Positions 34,061 through 43,155 of a DNA stretch of 64,000 bases are shown piece by piece. The stretch's first letter is position 1; each line of letters opens with the position of its first letter. This stretch comes from SFWF01 sp045539925 (GTDB lineage: Bacteria; Bacillota; Clostridia; Oscillospirales; Acutalibacteraceae), in contig JAZQGH010000121.1 in assembly GCA_045539925.1 (NCBI GenBank), positions 1 to 64,000 on the forward strand, in the 5' to 3' direction. The position numbers and the translations under genes were made by a program. The notes under the pieces were generated by a model that saw nothing but the letters and a program-made list of their open reading frames with translations, had not been told where the DNA came from and searched no databases.

Positions 34061-36733
34061 TTATTCCCCATATACATACAATTCCGATACCTGAGCACCG
34101 TAACCCGTACTATTGGAGCTATAAACCAATTTAATGTATTTCATGCTTACTGCCTCGTCTAAAACGATTGCTACCATATTACCCGCAGACGAATCGAATA
34201 AATATGCGGCTTTTTCTACTACGGTAAAGTAGGTAACGCCGTCAATGCTACCCAGAATTTCAATCTCCTGAGTTCTGTTTTCCCACAGTAAAAGTGGAGG
34301 CAGGTGAAGGTTAATGTACTTAACGTTTTCTACATCTCCAAGGTCGATTGCAAATTCTGCCGGGAATACGCCCTTCTTGGACTCAAAGTAAGTAAGGGTA
34401 TTACCGTCAATCATATTGGTAATATCGTAAACGTCCTCGTGCTCGGCAACCTCTACAAAGGATTTGCTCGTTGTCAAGCTGGGTGGATAGAACTCAATTT
34501 CGCCAATATTGATCTCTTCGGGATGAGTAAGACTGTTGTTATAGAAGAATCTCAGCTGCAGTCCGTAGTATCCGGACTCGCTAAGTCTGATAAGCACGTC
34601 ATTAAAGTTGCTAGACTGTGGGCTGAGTGCAATATTTGTCTGGGACTGAATACGCTTCCAATCTCCGCCCTCTGTGTTCTGTGCAAATATGGATACACTG
34701 TAATATCTCATAATATTCGAGTCGCTAGAACCCAAAATACGAATATTACCAACCTGTGTGGGCTTTCCGAATTCAAAGCTGATAGCTACAAACTGCTTAT
34801 CAACCGATACATCCCACTCGTTGAATTGCCATTCGGTGGTTCTGTCGCCATCAAGAAGATTGGCAACTCCCTTTCCCTCGGCCTCGGGTATGCTTCCATC
34901 GTTCCAAGGCGAATTTGCTCTGTCGCCGTGTCCGAAGGTTGCGCTGATGCTTGTATTGGTTGTGTCAACCTTCTGACCTGCATAAGGCGGGTCGTTGTTG
35001 AGTACACCGAAATCGGGAATTACCAGGCCATCCTGCTTTATACTCGGAACAACCGTGATGCTGGGTGTTTCCCCTTCGGTAATCTTCAATTCATAAGGTA
35101 AAACTACCGTCGCGCCCGAGCACTCGCCCTGTGCGTAGGTTATATTGCTTGTATAAACACCGGGAATCAAGCCGATCTGATCAAGAGATTTTATCTGCTT
35201 ACCCTCAACCTTTACTCCGGAAATTGAAACTCCGTTTACATCGCTTGATGCTCCCTCACCAAATACTCTGCACTTAATTGTATCAGCCATATTAAGCACG
35301 TTGATGTTTGAGAAGGTGACGTTTGAAATCTTGCCGCGAACACCACCCGATTGTGTCCACTCGGTGTTGAATGCGATCGTTATGTCAATAAGAAAATCGT
35401 TTTCACCGTCAAGCTGATTGTCTCCAAGCATTTGAGCATCCTCAATGGTGATGTTCTGATACTTAACGTTACTGATATTTGCATTGTCTGCATTGTGAAT
35501 GGACATTGCTGCCTTATGGAAGTTATGGAAAACTGTGATGTTTCTGAACGTAATATCGGTCATTGACGAGCCATAGGTTTCATAACCTACTTCCATGCTC
35601 TGAGCCAGATCGGTCCATACATAAACGCTGTCAAACGTAACGTTCGAGGTGCTGAAGCCGTCTACGTTCTTTACTACAAGGCTATCGTCCCATGTACGAA
35701 CGAATCCACCCTTTACAAATACGTTTTCACAGGACTGAACCGAGATTCCGTCGCCGTTTGAACGGGCGGTAACGATCTTCAGGTTTTCAATATATACGTC
35801 GTTGCAGCAGTAAAGTGTAACTGCCCAACCCGCAGGGTCTAAAATAGCGATATCCTTAATGATTACGTCGGAGCAGTTCTGAAGCTCGATAGGAAGTGTA
35901 AATTCACTCGCCTTTGTTCTGTCGAACAATTCTCCTGCAAGTATTCCTCTTCCCCTGATGGTAAGATTCTTTACGTTTGCAGTACGGATCTGTCCATATA
36001 CGACCGCACCGCCTGCAAGATATACCGTGGTGTTATCCTCATAAACGGGAAGTGCGTTTGCCATCCACACGCCGGGGCCAACGTATACTGTGTTCTCAGG
36101 CAGGTTATTAGGGTCGATCGGGTCCTCTTCAATGGGGTTTGCAAATATGTGCATTACGTTTTCCGATGCTATCGGACTGCTCTCGGTTGCATATTCCACA
36201 ACGTAGTTGTCGGTGTAATCAAGAGTGAAGGAAATTTTATTGCCTTCAACCGTCGGAACGATTCCACGAGAGAGAGGTCTGACCACAACGTCGCTCAGCG
36301 AGGCTTCACCATATACCTCGATTTCCACGTTGATTCTACCCTCAAAGTCGAATATTACTACCTGGTTGTAGTCCTCACTGGGTGTATAGGTAAAGCTACG
36401 CATGTGATTTACACGAGTGTCATAAACAAACAGCGACTCGCCGTTTACCTTTACTCCCGCAACCGAGGAAGTAGTCATAATCTCAGGTCCGTCATAGAGT
36501 ACGACCTTTGTCTCTTCAACCTTTTTATCGGTGCTTTGAACAGGGGGCACGTCATCTGTGCTGTCATGTCCCTGGCACTTATCAGCACACGCTTTTTCGG
36601 TGCAAGTCTCGTCGGTACAAAGCTGACATTCTTCACAGACACTTTCGCAGGTGTGCACAAACAGATGACAGGAAGTCAAAGCCAGTGCCAGCAAAGACAG
36701 CAAAGCCAATACCGCCAATAGGTTTTTTCTCAT
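34061..36733 (-). CDS. beta-helix glycoside hydrolase-like lipoprotein with two F5/8 domains
   Basis: 890 residues. Lipobox LTSC (Cys22), a short Cys-rich stretch, then a right-handed parallel beta-helix (about 210-560) with RSNGDG (Asp328) and WDD (Asp349/350), matching the acidic residues of GH28/GH49-type enzymes. Two discoidin (F5/8, CBM32-like) domains end it. It probably cleaves or binds a glucan or other polysaccharide at the cell surface. TAAGGAGG precedes the ATG. Whether GH28- or GH49-like is not settled; the alpha-glucoside neighbourhood favours a dextranase-like activity. Confidence 0.75.
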   Translation of the reverse strand: MRKNLLAVLALLSLLALALTSCHLFVHTCESVCEECQLCTDETCTEKACADKCQGHDSTDDVPPVQSTDKKVEETKVVLYDGPEIMTTSSVAGVKVNGESLFVYDTRVNHMRSFTYTPSEDYNQVVIFDFEGRINVEIEVYGEASLSDVVVRPLSRGIVPTVEGNKISFTLDYTDNYVVEYATESSPIASENVMHIFANPIEEDPIDPNNLPENTVYVGPGVWMANALPVYEDNTTVYLAGGAVVYGQIRTANVKNLTIRGRGILAGELFDRTKASEFTLPIELQNCSDVIIKDIAILDPAGWAVTLYCCNDVYIENLKIVTARSNGDGISVQSCENVFVKGGFVRTWDDSLVVKNVDGFSTSNVTFDSVYVWTDLAQSMEVGYETYGSSMTDITFRNITVFHNFHKAAMSIHNADNANISNVKYQNITIEDAQMLGDNQLDGENDFLIDITIAFNTEWTQSGGVRGKISNVTFSNINVLNMADTIKCRVFGEGASSDVNGVSISGVKVEGKQIKSLDQIGLIPGVYTSNITYAQGECSGATVVLPYELKITEGETPSITVVPSIKQDGLVIPDFGVLNNDPPYAGQKVDTTNTSISATFGHGDRANSPWNDGSIPEAEGKGVANLLDGDRTTEWQFNEWDVSVDKQFVAISFEFGKPTQVGNIRILGSSDSNIMRYYSVSIFAQNTEGGDWKRIQSQTNIALSPQSSNFNDVLIRLSESGYYGLQLRFFYNNSLTHPEEINIGEIEFYPPSLTTSKSFVEVAEHEDVYDITNMIDGNTLTYFESKKGVFPAEFAIDLGDVENVKYINLHLPPLLLWENRTQEIEILGSIDGVTYFTVVEKAAYLFDSSAGNMVAIVLDEAVSMKYIKLVYSSNSTGYGAQVSELYVYGE

Positions 36734-36778
36734 AGAATTTCCTCCTTACAAATAGGTAGACTTTTGAACATATTGTGA

Positions 36779-36797
36779 ATTATCTATTTTAATGATA
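36779..36797 (-). promoter_or_regulatory. possible promoter element of beta-helix operon
   Basis: A -10-like TATCAT followed by ATTAAAATAGATAAT (36779-36793), almost the same as the -10 region of the ABC operon. No good -35 was seen; it may need the AraC-type regulator. Confidence 0.4.
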
Positions 36798-36823
36798 CAG
36801 TCTTTCGTAAAAAAATAAAAGAC

Positions 36824-36866
36824 AACATAACTGCAAAAATGGTTGCAATTCTGCTGTCTTTGTATT
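36824..36866 (-). terminator. probable terminator of second beta-helix gene
   Basis: Imperfect stem (AAAGACA/TGTCTTT outer, TGCAA/TTGCA inner) with T runs on both sides, 20-60 nt after the stop. Confidence 0.45.
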
Positions 36867-36884
36867 TTTTTCCTGTTTTAGGGG

Positions 36885-38603
36885 TCAATTCGGCTCAATC
36901 TTAGCAAAATTTGTATATTGTGCTAAAGTTTCGTCGCTTTGACTGAATTCAAATTGTGCAAAAATTGGTGCTGAACCAAGATTAAAGGATGCATTGGCAT
37001 ATTCGTTTACCGTCAGATAAGCATAGTTGCTTCCTATCTGCTTGCCGTTTGCCCAGATGTTATTCAGCAGTACGTTGCTTACGTAATGGAGCGATGCACC
37101 GTATCCGCTTCTCATATCTCTGCATCCAACAATTTTAATCGGTAAAATAATATTTCCCGAACGCACCGTAACGTTGCTGATTGTAACCGTATCTATGCTT
37201 CCGAGAGCAGTCTTTTTATGCGAGTCAGACCAGGTTGAGCTATATGCCACCGATATCTCTATCAATTGATTATTCGCACCTGCGTCACCCCTGCCCATTG
37301 ATGCATCCTCAACGGTTATTCTATTATATGTAACATTCTTGATATTTGCATTGTTGCCGTTATGTATGCTGATTACAGGCTTATGGAAATTATGTAAAAC
37401 GGTTATGTCCTCAAACGTGATATTTTCCATCACCTGACCGACGGTCTCATAGCCGATTTCCATGCTTTGTGCCAAGTCTGTCCAAATAGTACAGTTTCTA
37501 AAGGTAATGTCCCTCGTTGTGCCCTCGATATCCCTATTTGACCATTGCGGATAGTTTTTTACCACCAAGGAATCGTCCCAGCTTCTCACAAAGCAATCGC
37601 TGACGTCAATTCTTTGGCAGGACTGCAAGGATATTCCATCTCCGTTTGAACGGGAGGAAATAATCTTTATATTCTCAATTTGGCTGTCGGTGCAAAAATA
37701 CCAGTTTACACACCAGCCTGCAGGGTCGTGAACGGAAAAGTCCTTGAAGGTGACGTTTGAGCAATAATTGAAATCAAGCGGAACGGTTACCTGCCCCGTT
37801 GTTGCATTTCTGATAAAGGCAGAGCCATCGATTATGCCAGTACCGCAAATTGTAATGTTGCTTGCATTGTTGGCAACAAATCTAGCACGAACAACCGCAC
37901 CGTCCTCCAGAATGACGGTTGTATTAGAGGAAAGAGTTACAGTATTATTCTTTATGTTAGGATTGTTTGCACCTGTATGTAAGCCCTTTTCAAAACGGAT
38001 AACCTTGTTATTTTCCTCTTCAATATCCTTATCGGCATAATCCGACACGAACAGGAAAATAGCCCTTGTCGGGTCTCCGTCCGGCTCAATCGAGTAATTT
38101 CCACTGCTTGAAAGCGTGAATCTGGCCACACCGTTTTCAACCGTTGCCTCAACGTTGGCAGAAAGCGGGCGAACAACGCAGCTTGACATCCCATCGCATC
38201 TTAGCAAAACGTTTACCTTTCCCTCAAGGAAGAAATATCCCACACCGACCGTATCTCTGTCGCTCACGTTTCCCTTCCAATACTGGGAGTTGTTTACATA
38301 CACGCTGTATAACGGCAATTGTGATTCCTCAAGATAGAGTGCACATTTATTGTAAAGCGGAACCGAGGGCGGAATCGTATAAGAAGCCTTGCTTTGCAGA
38401 AGACTTGGCTCATCGGAGTCGTCGGGAGCTTCAGGCTCATCGGAGTCGTCAGGAACGCCGGGATCATCATCCGGAGTGGACGGATCGCCATCCTGTACAG
38501 GCGGATTGCCTTCATCATCGGGCTCATCCGGTATATTATGCCACGAGCAGGAATTGAGCAGAAGGACAAGCACTAAAATCAATATATAATAAGCTTTTTT
38601 CAT
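36885..38603 (-). CDS. beta-helix glycoside hydrolase-like lipoprotein (paralogue)
   Basis: 572 residues. Lipobox LNSC (Cys19), an acidic Pro/Asp/Ser linker (25-68) repeating PDDSDEPE/APDDSDEP, a small beta module and a beta-helix with RSNGDG (Asp322) and WDD (Asp343/344). It closely follows the helix of the 890-residue protein but lacks its discoidin domains. AGGTGGGG precedes the ATG. Its own TTGAAA-N17-TAGAAT promoter and terminator make it a single-gene unit. Probably a surface polysaccharide-cleaving enzyme. Confidence 0.75.
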   Translation of the reverse strand: MKKAYYILILVLVLLLNSCSWHNIPDEPDDEGNPPVQDGDPSTPDDDPGVPDDSDEPEAPDDSDEPSLLQSKASYTIPPSVPLYNKCALYLEESQLPLYSVYVNNSQYWKGNVSDRDTVGVGYFFLEGKVNVLLRCDGMSSCVVRPLSANVEATVENGVARFTLSSSGNYSIEPDGDPTRAIFLFVSDYADKDIEEENNKVIRFEKGLHTGANNPNIKNNTVTLSSNTTVILEDGAVVRARFVANNASNITICGTGIIDGSAFIRNATTGQVTVPLDFNYCSNVTFKDFSVHDPAGWCVNWYFCTDSQIENIKIISSRSNGDGISLQSCQRIDVSDCFVRSWDDSLVVKNYPQWSNRDIEGTTRDITFRNCTIWTDLAQSMEIGYETVGQVMENITFEDITVLHNFHKPVISIHNGNNANIKNVTYNRITVEDASMGRGDAGANNQLIEISVAYSSTWSDSHKKTALGSIDTVTISNVTVRSGNIILPIKIVGCRDMRSGYGASLHYVSNVLLNNIWANGKQIGSNYAYLTVNEYANASFNLGSAPIFAQFEFSQSDETLAQYTNFAKIEPN

Positions 38604-38629
38604 ATTTCCCCACCTTAGTTTTTTATTCT

Positions 38630-38658
38630 ATTCTAACCTTTTTATATCTACTTTTCAA
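38630..38658 (-). promoter_or_regulatory. promoter of second beta-helix gene
   Basis: TTGAAA (38653-38658), 17 nt, TAGAAT (38630-38635). Confidence 0.65.
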
Positions 38659-38755
38659 TGGGCGAAAATTGCAAAATTGTTGACAATAGCACTTTTTTTG
38701 AGCCGTCTTATATAATAACTAAGGAAGCTCTCTGTATATGCAGGATGTCTGCTTT

Positions 38756-39964
38756 TTATTCTGAGGCTTTGAAATTGTAGATGGGCTTTATGTGGTGGAG
38801 GATCTCTGCGGTGGGGGCGATGTTATGGATTATTTCGTCCATGCTCTTATAGGCCATAGGCGACTCGTCGAGAGTGTCGGGTGTGACGCTGGTAGAGTAG
38901 ATGCCTGCCATCTCGCGCTCGTAATCCGCCATGGTAAGGCGCTCAAAGGCGACGGAACGGGACATAAGACGTCCTGCGCCGTGAGGCGCGGAGAAATTCC
39001 AATCCTCGTTTCCCTTACCGATGCAGATAAGCGAGCCATCACGCATGTTGATGGGAATGAGAAGCTTCTCGCCCGCCTTGGCTGAGACCGAGCCCTTTCG
39101 AAGTATCATATCCGAGACGTCAATATAATTATGTATCGTCTGGAAGGACTCTATTGCGGTCCAGCCGCATCTGTCAAGGATGATCTCTGCCATTTTTGCG
39201 CGGTTTCTCACAGCAAATTTCTGACAGATATCCACGTCGTGAAGATAATCCTCCATAAAGGATCCGTGAAGGTAGCAAAGCTCCTTAGGTAAGGAGGGCT
39301 CCTTCGCTTGCCATTCCTTAGCAACCTGCTTCAGGGCATCCTGAATCTCCGAGCGTCTGCCCTCGGCTTTATAGGTAGAGATGATCTCATTCCTCTTTTT
39401 AAAGTACTCCTCCTTGCCGATATCAAGATCGGCGGCAAGCTGCTGATAATAGTTTGCCACCTGGGTGCCAAGATTACGGCTGCCCGAGTGGATTATAAGA
39501 TACTTTCCTCCCTCATCGTCAACGTCCACCTCGATAAAATGGTTGCCGCCACCGAGGGTACCGAGAGATCTCTCAAGCCTTCTGGAGTCCTGAAGATTTC
39601 TGTAACAGCGAATCGCGGTAAGATCAAATCTCTCCTGTCTGCCCTCCCAGACATCTCTGCCGGAGGGAATAAAGTGTGCCGCCTCATCAAGCTTCTCAAA
39701 ATCTATATCTATCTTGCCAAGGTAAACGGTATACATACCGCAGCCTATATCCACGCCCACCATAGCGGGAGCGACTCTATCCGATACGGTCATGGTTGTG
39801 CCTATGGTACAGCCCTTGCCCGCGTGTACGTCGGGCATTATTCTTATCTTGGAGCCTGCATAGGCTTCGGTGTCACACACCGCCATTATCTGCTCGGCGG
39901 CTCCATCCTCAAGCGTAGTCGCAAACACGCGCGCAGTGTTAAATTTTCCTTTAATTTCTATCAT
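38756..39964 (-). CDS. rtcB: RtcB RNA ligase
   Basis: 402 residues, about the E. coli length. Metal-binding VDIGCG (Asp72, Cys75), GGGNHFIE (His142) and IIHSGSR (His159), and the guanylylated-His motif HGAGR near 317, are all intact. It joins 2',3'-cyclic phosphate (or 3'-phosphate) to 5'-OH RNA ends using GTP and Mn, mending tRNAs cut by ribotoxins. ATG at 39962-39964 with AAGG upstream. Last gene of the WYL / tRNA-like / slipin unit. No archease or RtcA gene was seen in the window. Confidence 0.95.
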   Translation of the reverse strand: MIEIKGKFNTARVFATTLEDGAAEQIMAVCDTEAYAGSKIRIMPDVHAGKGCTIGTTMTVSDRVAPAMVGVDIGCGMYTVYLGKIDIDFEKLDEAAHFIPSGRDVWEGRQERFDLTAIRCYRNLQDSRRLERSLGTLGGGNHFIEVDVDDEGGKYLIIHSGSRNLGTQVANYYQQLAADLDIGKEEYFKKRNEIISTYKAEGRRSEIQDALKQVAKEWQAKEPSLPKELCYLHGSFMEDYLHDVDICQKFAVRNRAKMAEIILDRCGWTAIESFQTIHNYIDVSDMILRKGSVSAKAGEKLLIPINMRDGSLICIGKGNEDWNFSAPHGAGRLMSRSVAFERLTMADYEREMAGIYSTSVTPDTLDESPMAYKSMDEIIHNIAPTAEILHHIKPIYNFKASE

Positions 39965-40021
39965 AATGTAAACCTTTCTTGTCATTTAGTCGGATTTGGC
40001 ATACCCGACCTTGGTTTACGG

Positions 40022-41122
40022 TCAGGTATTGCCCTTGATAATTCCTGTAAGCTGAGATAGAATATCTCCACCGCCGGCAATGCTGATGTTGCCAACGTTC
40101 TCAAAGATTCTCTCAACGTACTCAAGCTCCTTAAGCTTATAGAGGGTCTGGTTTTCGTCCATCAGCTTTGCAGTGTTAAGTAGCGATCTGGTGGATGCAA
40201 CCTCCTCGCGGCGGGTGATAACGTTTGCCTGAGCACGCTTTTCGGCAATGAGAACGGTATTCATAATATCACGAACCTCGCCGGGGAGGATAATATCCTT
40301 TACTCCCGCGTCGACGATCTCGATAAAGAGCTCTTTTTCCTTTGCCTTGAGTCTTTCCAGCATAAATTCGGTCATACGCTCCTTGTTTTCAAGGATCTCA
40401 TCTAGCTTGTATTTACCAACGTATTCGCGGAGAGCAAGCTGTGCCGCAACGTGCATCTGCTCCTCGAAGTTATCGATCTCGGTAAGGATCTTAACGTAAT
40501 CGGTAATTCGGTAGTTGCAAACGAAGTTGATGCGAAGCGAAACCTTATCGGCGGTAAGGATCTCCTGGCCGGTAATATTCATCTGAGTGAGACGGGTATC
40601 CACATAGCTTACCTCGACCTTTACAGGTGTTCTCCAGAAATAATAGGTGCCTGCGCCGAGAATACGCTCAAGCTTCTGATTGAAGTATACTCTGGCCTTC
40701 TGATACTCGGCAACCTCAACCTTGATATACCAGAGCTGAGGGATCTTCGAGAATACGTATTCGGGAACAGACTCATCAACGTCGGGAGTAGAGATATCAA
40801 CGATCCTGAACTCGTGGCTGTCCACCACAGACCAGAAGGCATATTTACCGTAAGGAAGGACCGAGGACAGCTTGCCGTTTACGTAATGAAGAGCAAGCTC
40901 CTGATCACCCACCTCGACTACCGCAACATTCTCTGCCACCTTTTCGTCTTTAAGCAGCGTTTCAAGAGAGCATTTTGCCGAGATGATGGGTCGATCGAGG
41001 GCAGAAGCCTCGATTTCTCTGCCGCCGTAGAGGTAGTATTTGCCCGCATCGAGCATTCTGATATATTTTCCATTTTTGAAAAGAAAGCCTCTTTGGTTTT
41101 CATTGATAATGATCTTTTTCAT
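40022..41122 (-). CDS. slipin (SPFH/band-7 protein)
   Basis: 366 residues. An N-terminal beta region (GFLFKNGKYIRMLDAGKYYL) is followed by an SPFH domain and a long C-terminal helix for oligomerisation. No clear membrane anchor; it may attach to the membrane by oligomers. Slipins are recurrent neighbours of bacterial rtcB. ATG at 41120-41122 has AAAAGGA upstream; the earlier TTG is less likely. It follows the 205-residue gene by 17 nt. Confidence 0.85.
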   Translation of the reverse strand: MKKIIINENQRGFLFKNGKYIRMLDAGKYYLYGGREIEASALDRPIISAKCSLETLLKDEKVAENVAVVEVGDQELALHYVNGKLSSVLPYGKYAFWSVVDSHEFRIVDISTPDVDESVPEYVFSKIPQLWYIKVEVAEYQKARVYFNQKLERILGAGTYYFWRTPVKVEVSYVDTRLTQMNITGQEILTADKVSLRINFVCNYRITDYVKILTEIDNFEEQMHVAAQLALREYVGKYKLDEILENKERMTEFMLERLKAKEKELFIEIVDAGVKDIILPGEVRDIMNTVLIAEKRAQANVITRREEVASTRSLLNTAKLMDENQTLYKLKELEYVERIFENVGNISIAGGGDILSQLTGIIKGNT

Positions 41123-41139
41123 AATATGTATTCCTTTTC

Positions 41140-41757
41140 TCAATAATTAATCGATTTTTGTCCTGTTTTGTTGTATCCGAAGCACTCGTGGTAGAGCTTT
41201 TTGCCCACGTAATCCTTATATCGGTAGCAGTCATATCGGTAAAACTCGTTCCAATAGCTGATCATCCTGGAGTGGCCGAGCTTGAAATAATCAAGATTAA
41301 GTGCGCAGAGAGCTTTATATTTTTCATTATTTTTCCCTTGAAGCTCGCGATAAACAACCTCAAGGATCTCTTTTACATATTCATCGCAAATTTTAATAAC
41401 ATACGGTATCGCATAATCAGGCAGATCCAAGCCCAGCATAGCTTCTATATGCTTTTGGCGAATATATCCGTCATAGCTTCTCGAAAAGATGCAATGATAT
41501 ATCAGCCTTTGACCTTCGGTCAATTTATCGGCTGAGACAGATACGTCATCAACGTATATACGATAAGGGATCTTTATGCTTTGACCCGACGGAAGCCGCC
41601 ATTTGGTACTTTTGTCGCTGATCAGCGCACCGCCGAATGCGAGACCTCTTGTTGACATAGCCTTAACAACCGTCTCCACGTCTGAGGCAAGCTCACACGG
41701 AAACGCAGGCAGAAGCGATCGGAGCAGCATATTTCTTTTTGTCCTGAAGAAAAGCAT
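41140..41757 (-). CDS. unknown 205-residue protein of the rtcB unit
   Basis: No family recognised. Mixed alpha/beta, with a Tyr-rich C-terminal half (YWNEFYRYDCYRYKDYVGKKLY) that looks helical. AAAAGGAGGG precedes the ATG. It comes directly after the structured RNA region and before the slipin, so it is probably part of the same RNA-repair function. Inference from position only. Confidence 0.7.
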   Translation of the reverse strand: MLFFRTKRNMLLRSLLPAFPCELASDVETVVKAMSTRGLAFGGALISDKSTKWRLPSGQSIKIPYRIYVDDVSVSADKLTEGQRLIYHCIFSRSYDGYIRQKHIEAMLGLDLPDYAIPYVIKICDEYVKEILEVVYRELQGKNNEKYKALCALNLDYFKLGHSRMISYWNEFYRYDCYRYKDYVGKKLYHECFGYNKTGQKSINY

Positions 41758-41790
41758 TCTATCCCTCCTTTTTATTGTTTTTGATCATTC

Positions 41791-41997
41791 ATACAAAAGC
41801 AGCGGCTGAGGGCTTAAGTGCTCCCGTCTCGGTGCGGAAGGCTAAGCTCTGGCAAGGATAAGAGATACACGGTATCTGCACTCAGGCAGGGCTGCTTTTG
41901 TATTGCCGAGGCATAGGGATCTCTCCCCCTGCTCGGCCGAATGACGTGTATGAATATAACGTTCCCGCACGTGGGATCTCTCCTCACGTACCGTTAT
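41791..41997 (-). ncRNA. array of three stable hairpins after the tRNA-like RNA
   Basis: On the minus strand, in order: hairpin 1 (41956-41997; outer ATAACG/CGTTAT, inner ACGTG/CACGT, capped GGA-GAGA-TCC), hairpin 2 (41905-41937; GCCGAG/CTCGGC, capped GGGA-GAGA-TCCC) and a long structure (41791-41903) closed by a perfect 13-bp stem and containing AGATAC-CGT-GTATCT. GAGA is a GNRA-type tetraloop and the two caps share GGAGAGATCCC. Whether this is one RNA with the tRNA-like part or a leader of the 205-residue gene is unknown. Confidence 0.6.
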
Positions 41998-42044
41998 AAG
42001 CGCCTCAATGAAACAAATCCAAAACCTCCTGGCGATACGCTTTT

Positions 42045-42153
42045 TGCGCACGGTGGGATTCGAACCCACGAAAAAAATCGGCTGTGAACCGCTGCATGTC
42101 AGGCAGAAGCAAGCAACCTCCTTTGGCATACGCTACGGAATATCCCCGCGCAC
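42045..42153 (-). ncRNA. tRNA-like RNA in the rtcB unit
   Basis: A 109-nt element. A 7-bp acceptor-like stem joins GTGCGCG (42147-42153) and CGTGCGC (42046-42052), two of its pairs G-U. A textbook T-arm follows the layout GTGGG-TTCGAAT-CCCAC (42053-42069). Two anticodon-like hairpins occur: CTGC-CTGACAT-GCAG and CGG-TTCACAG-CCG. The D-side is enlarged and irregular, and no CCA is encoded after the discriminator A. It does not fit a normal tRNA, but the acceptor and T halves are convincing. In bacteria tRNA-like Y RNA modules are known near RtcB/Ro operons; a decoy, sensor or repair substrate role is inferred. Confidence 0.65.
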
Positions 42154-42243
42154 CTCGGTGAAAAATACACTCGTCGAAAGCCCCTTGCAAATTCATTCTA
42201 TCATCCTTTATATGCGTTTTCACGGAAAAAAAGCTGCGAACTC

Positions 42244-43155
42244 TTATCTGAGTCCGCAGTTTTTCTGTTTTTTTAGCTTTTTGATGACTAAATTCCTGAA
42301 ATCCTCGGACTCCATCACCTCTACAAGAGGACCGAAGGAAAGGATCCTTATTACCATTTCAGGCTCGTCATCGTGAGCATATTTAATTTTTATAAGATAA
42401 TGCTTACGGTCAAGCTTCTCTGCCCTCTTTTCAAAATGGGCAAAATGAAGCATAAAACGCTCCAACGCGTTTCTCTCATCGGTAAGACGTACAGTCACCG
42501 TATCATACTTGACGTCGCGCTCGTGACCTGCAAGCTGCTTCTCACCATTGTAGTGATTGCAGTTTATGATCTTCGAAAGGTTGACCGTTCCGATTGAACG
42601 TCTGCCTGCCGTAACAAGCCTGAATTTATCATCCTTTTCGGAATACTCAAGCCTTACGGGATAGCATCTTATATAGATCGGATTACCATTTCGGCTGATC
42701 ATCTCAAAACGGATCTGCGTGTGATTTCGAATAGCCTCAAGAATCACTCTGAACTGTCTTATATATTCCTCGTCCTCATACGGATCGCCGTCGGAATATT
42801 TGTCGTAAACATAATAGTCCTCGGAGGTGAAAAGAGGCTCTACACCGTCAAGGTCGGGAAGCTCCACACCGAAAAGCCTGATTCTCGGATCGAGAGAAAC
42901 GGCCTTCAGCCATCGCCTTTGCAGATTGGTGAGCGGCATTGTAGGCTTGTGCAGAAGGGGGGTGGTCATATCGGGGCGAACAAGCTGCCACCTCTCGCTC
43001 TTAAGCGAGGGAATAACGGTAAGAGCGCTCTCCTCAAAGGCCTTTTCAGTGACTATTCTTTTAAGCTCCTTCTCCGAGCGCTCGCCGTCACAGATCCTCG
43101 ACAGGATCGCGGCTACGGTGTTATAGTATGCTGAGTAAAGCTCGGAAAATATCAT
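42244..43155 (-). CDS. WYL-domain regulator 1
   Basis: 303 residues. A helical N-terminal part without an obvious HTH signature, then a WYL fold (IRFEMIS...YIRCYPVRLEYSEKDDKFRLV) and a WCX-like C-terminal extension (VIRILSFGPLVEVMES). WYL proteins bind nucleic-acid-derived ligands such as ssDNA or damaged ends and control stress or defence genes. It overlaps the upstream WYL gene by 4 nt. GGAGGTGGAGG precedes the ATG. With its partner it probably senses broken RNA and controls rtcB, by analogy with PafBC-type pairs. Confidence 0.8.
   Translation of the reverse strand: MIFSELYSAYYNTVAAILSRICDGERSEKELKRIVTEKAFEESALTVIPSLKSERWQLVRPDMTTPLLHKPTMPLTNLQRRWLKAVSLDPRIRLFGVELPDLDGVEPLFTSEDYYVYDKYSDGDPYEDEEYIRQFRVILEAIRNHTQIRFEMISRNGNPIYIRCYPVRLEYSEKDDKFRLVTAGRRSIGTVNLSKIINCNHYNGEKQLAGHERDVKYDTVTVRLTDERNALERFMLHFAHFEKRAEKLDRKHYLIKIKYAHDDEPEMVIRILSFGPLVEVMESEDFRNLVIKKLKKQKNCGLR

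Noticed and set aside
42045..42153. An ordinary tRNA-Val or tRNA-Sec gene
   Set aside because: Too long, D-side irregular, two competing anticodon loops, no CCA, no UCA anticodon in a proper loop.
42005..42196. A 63-codon minus-strand frame with AAAGGA before its ATG, covering the tRNA-like RNA
   Set aside because: The T-arm and the 7-bp acceptor pairing explain the sequence better; a leader peptide is possible but no family match or coding bias was seen.
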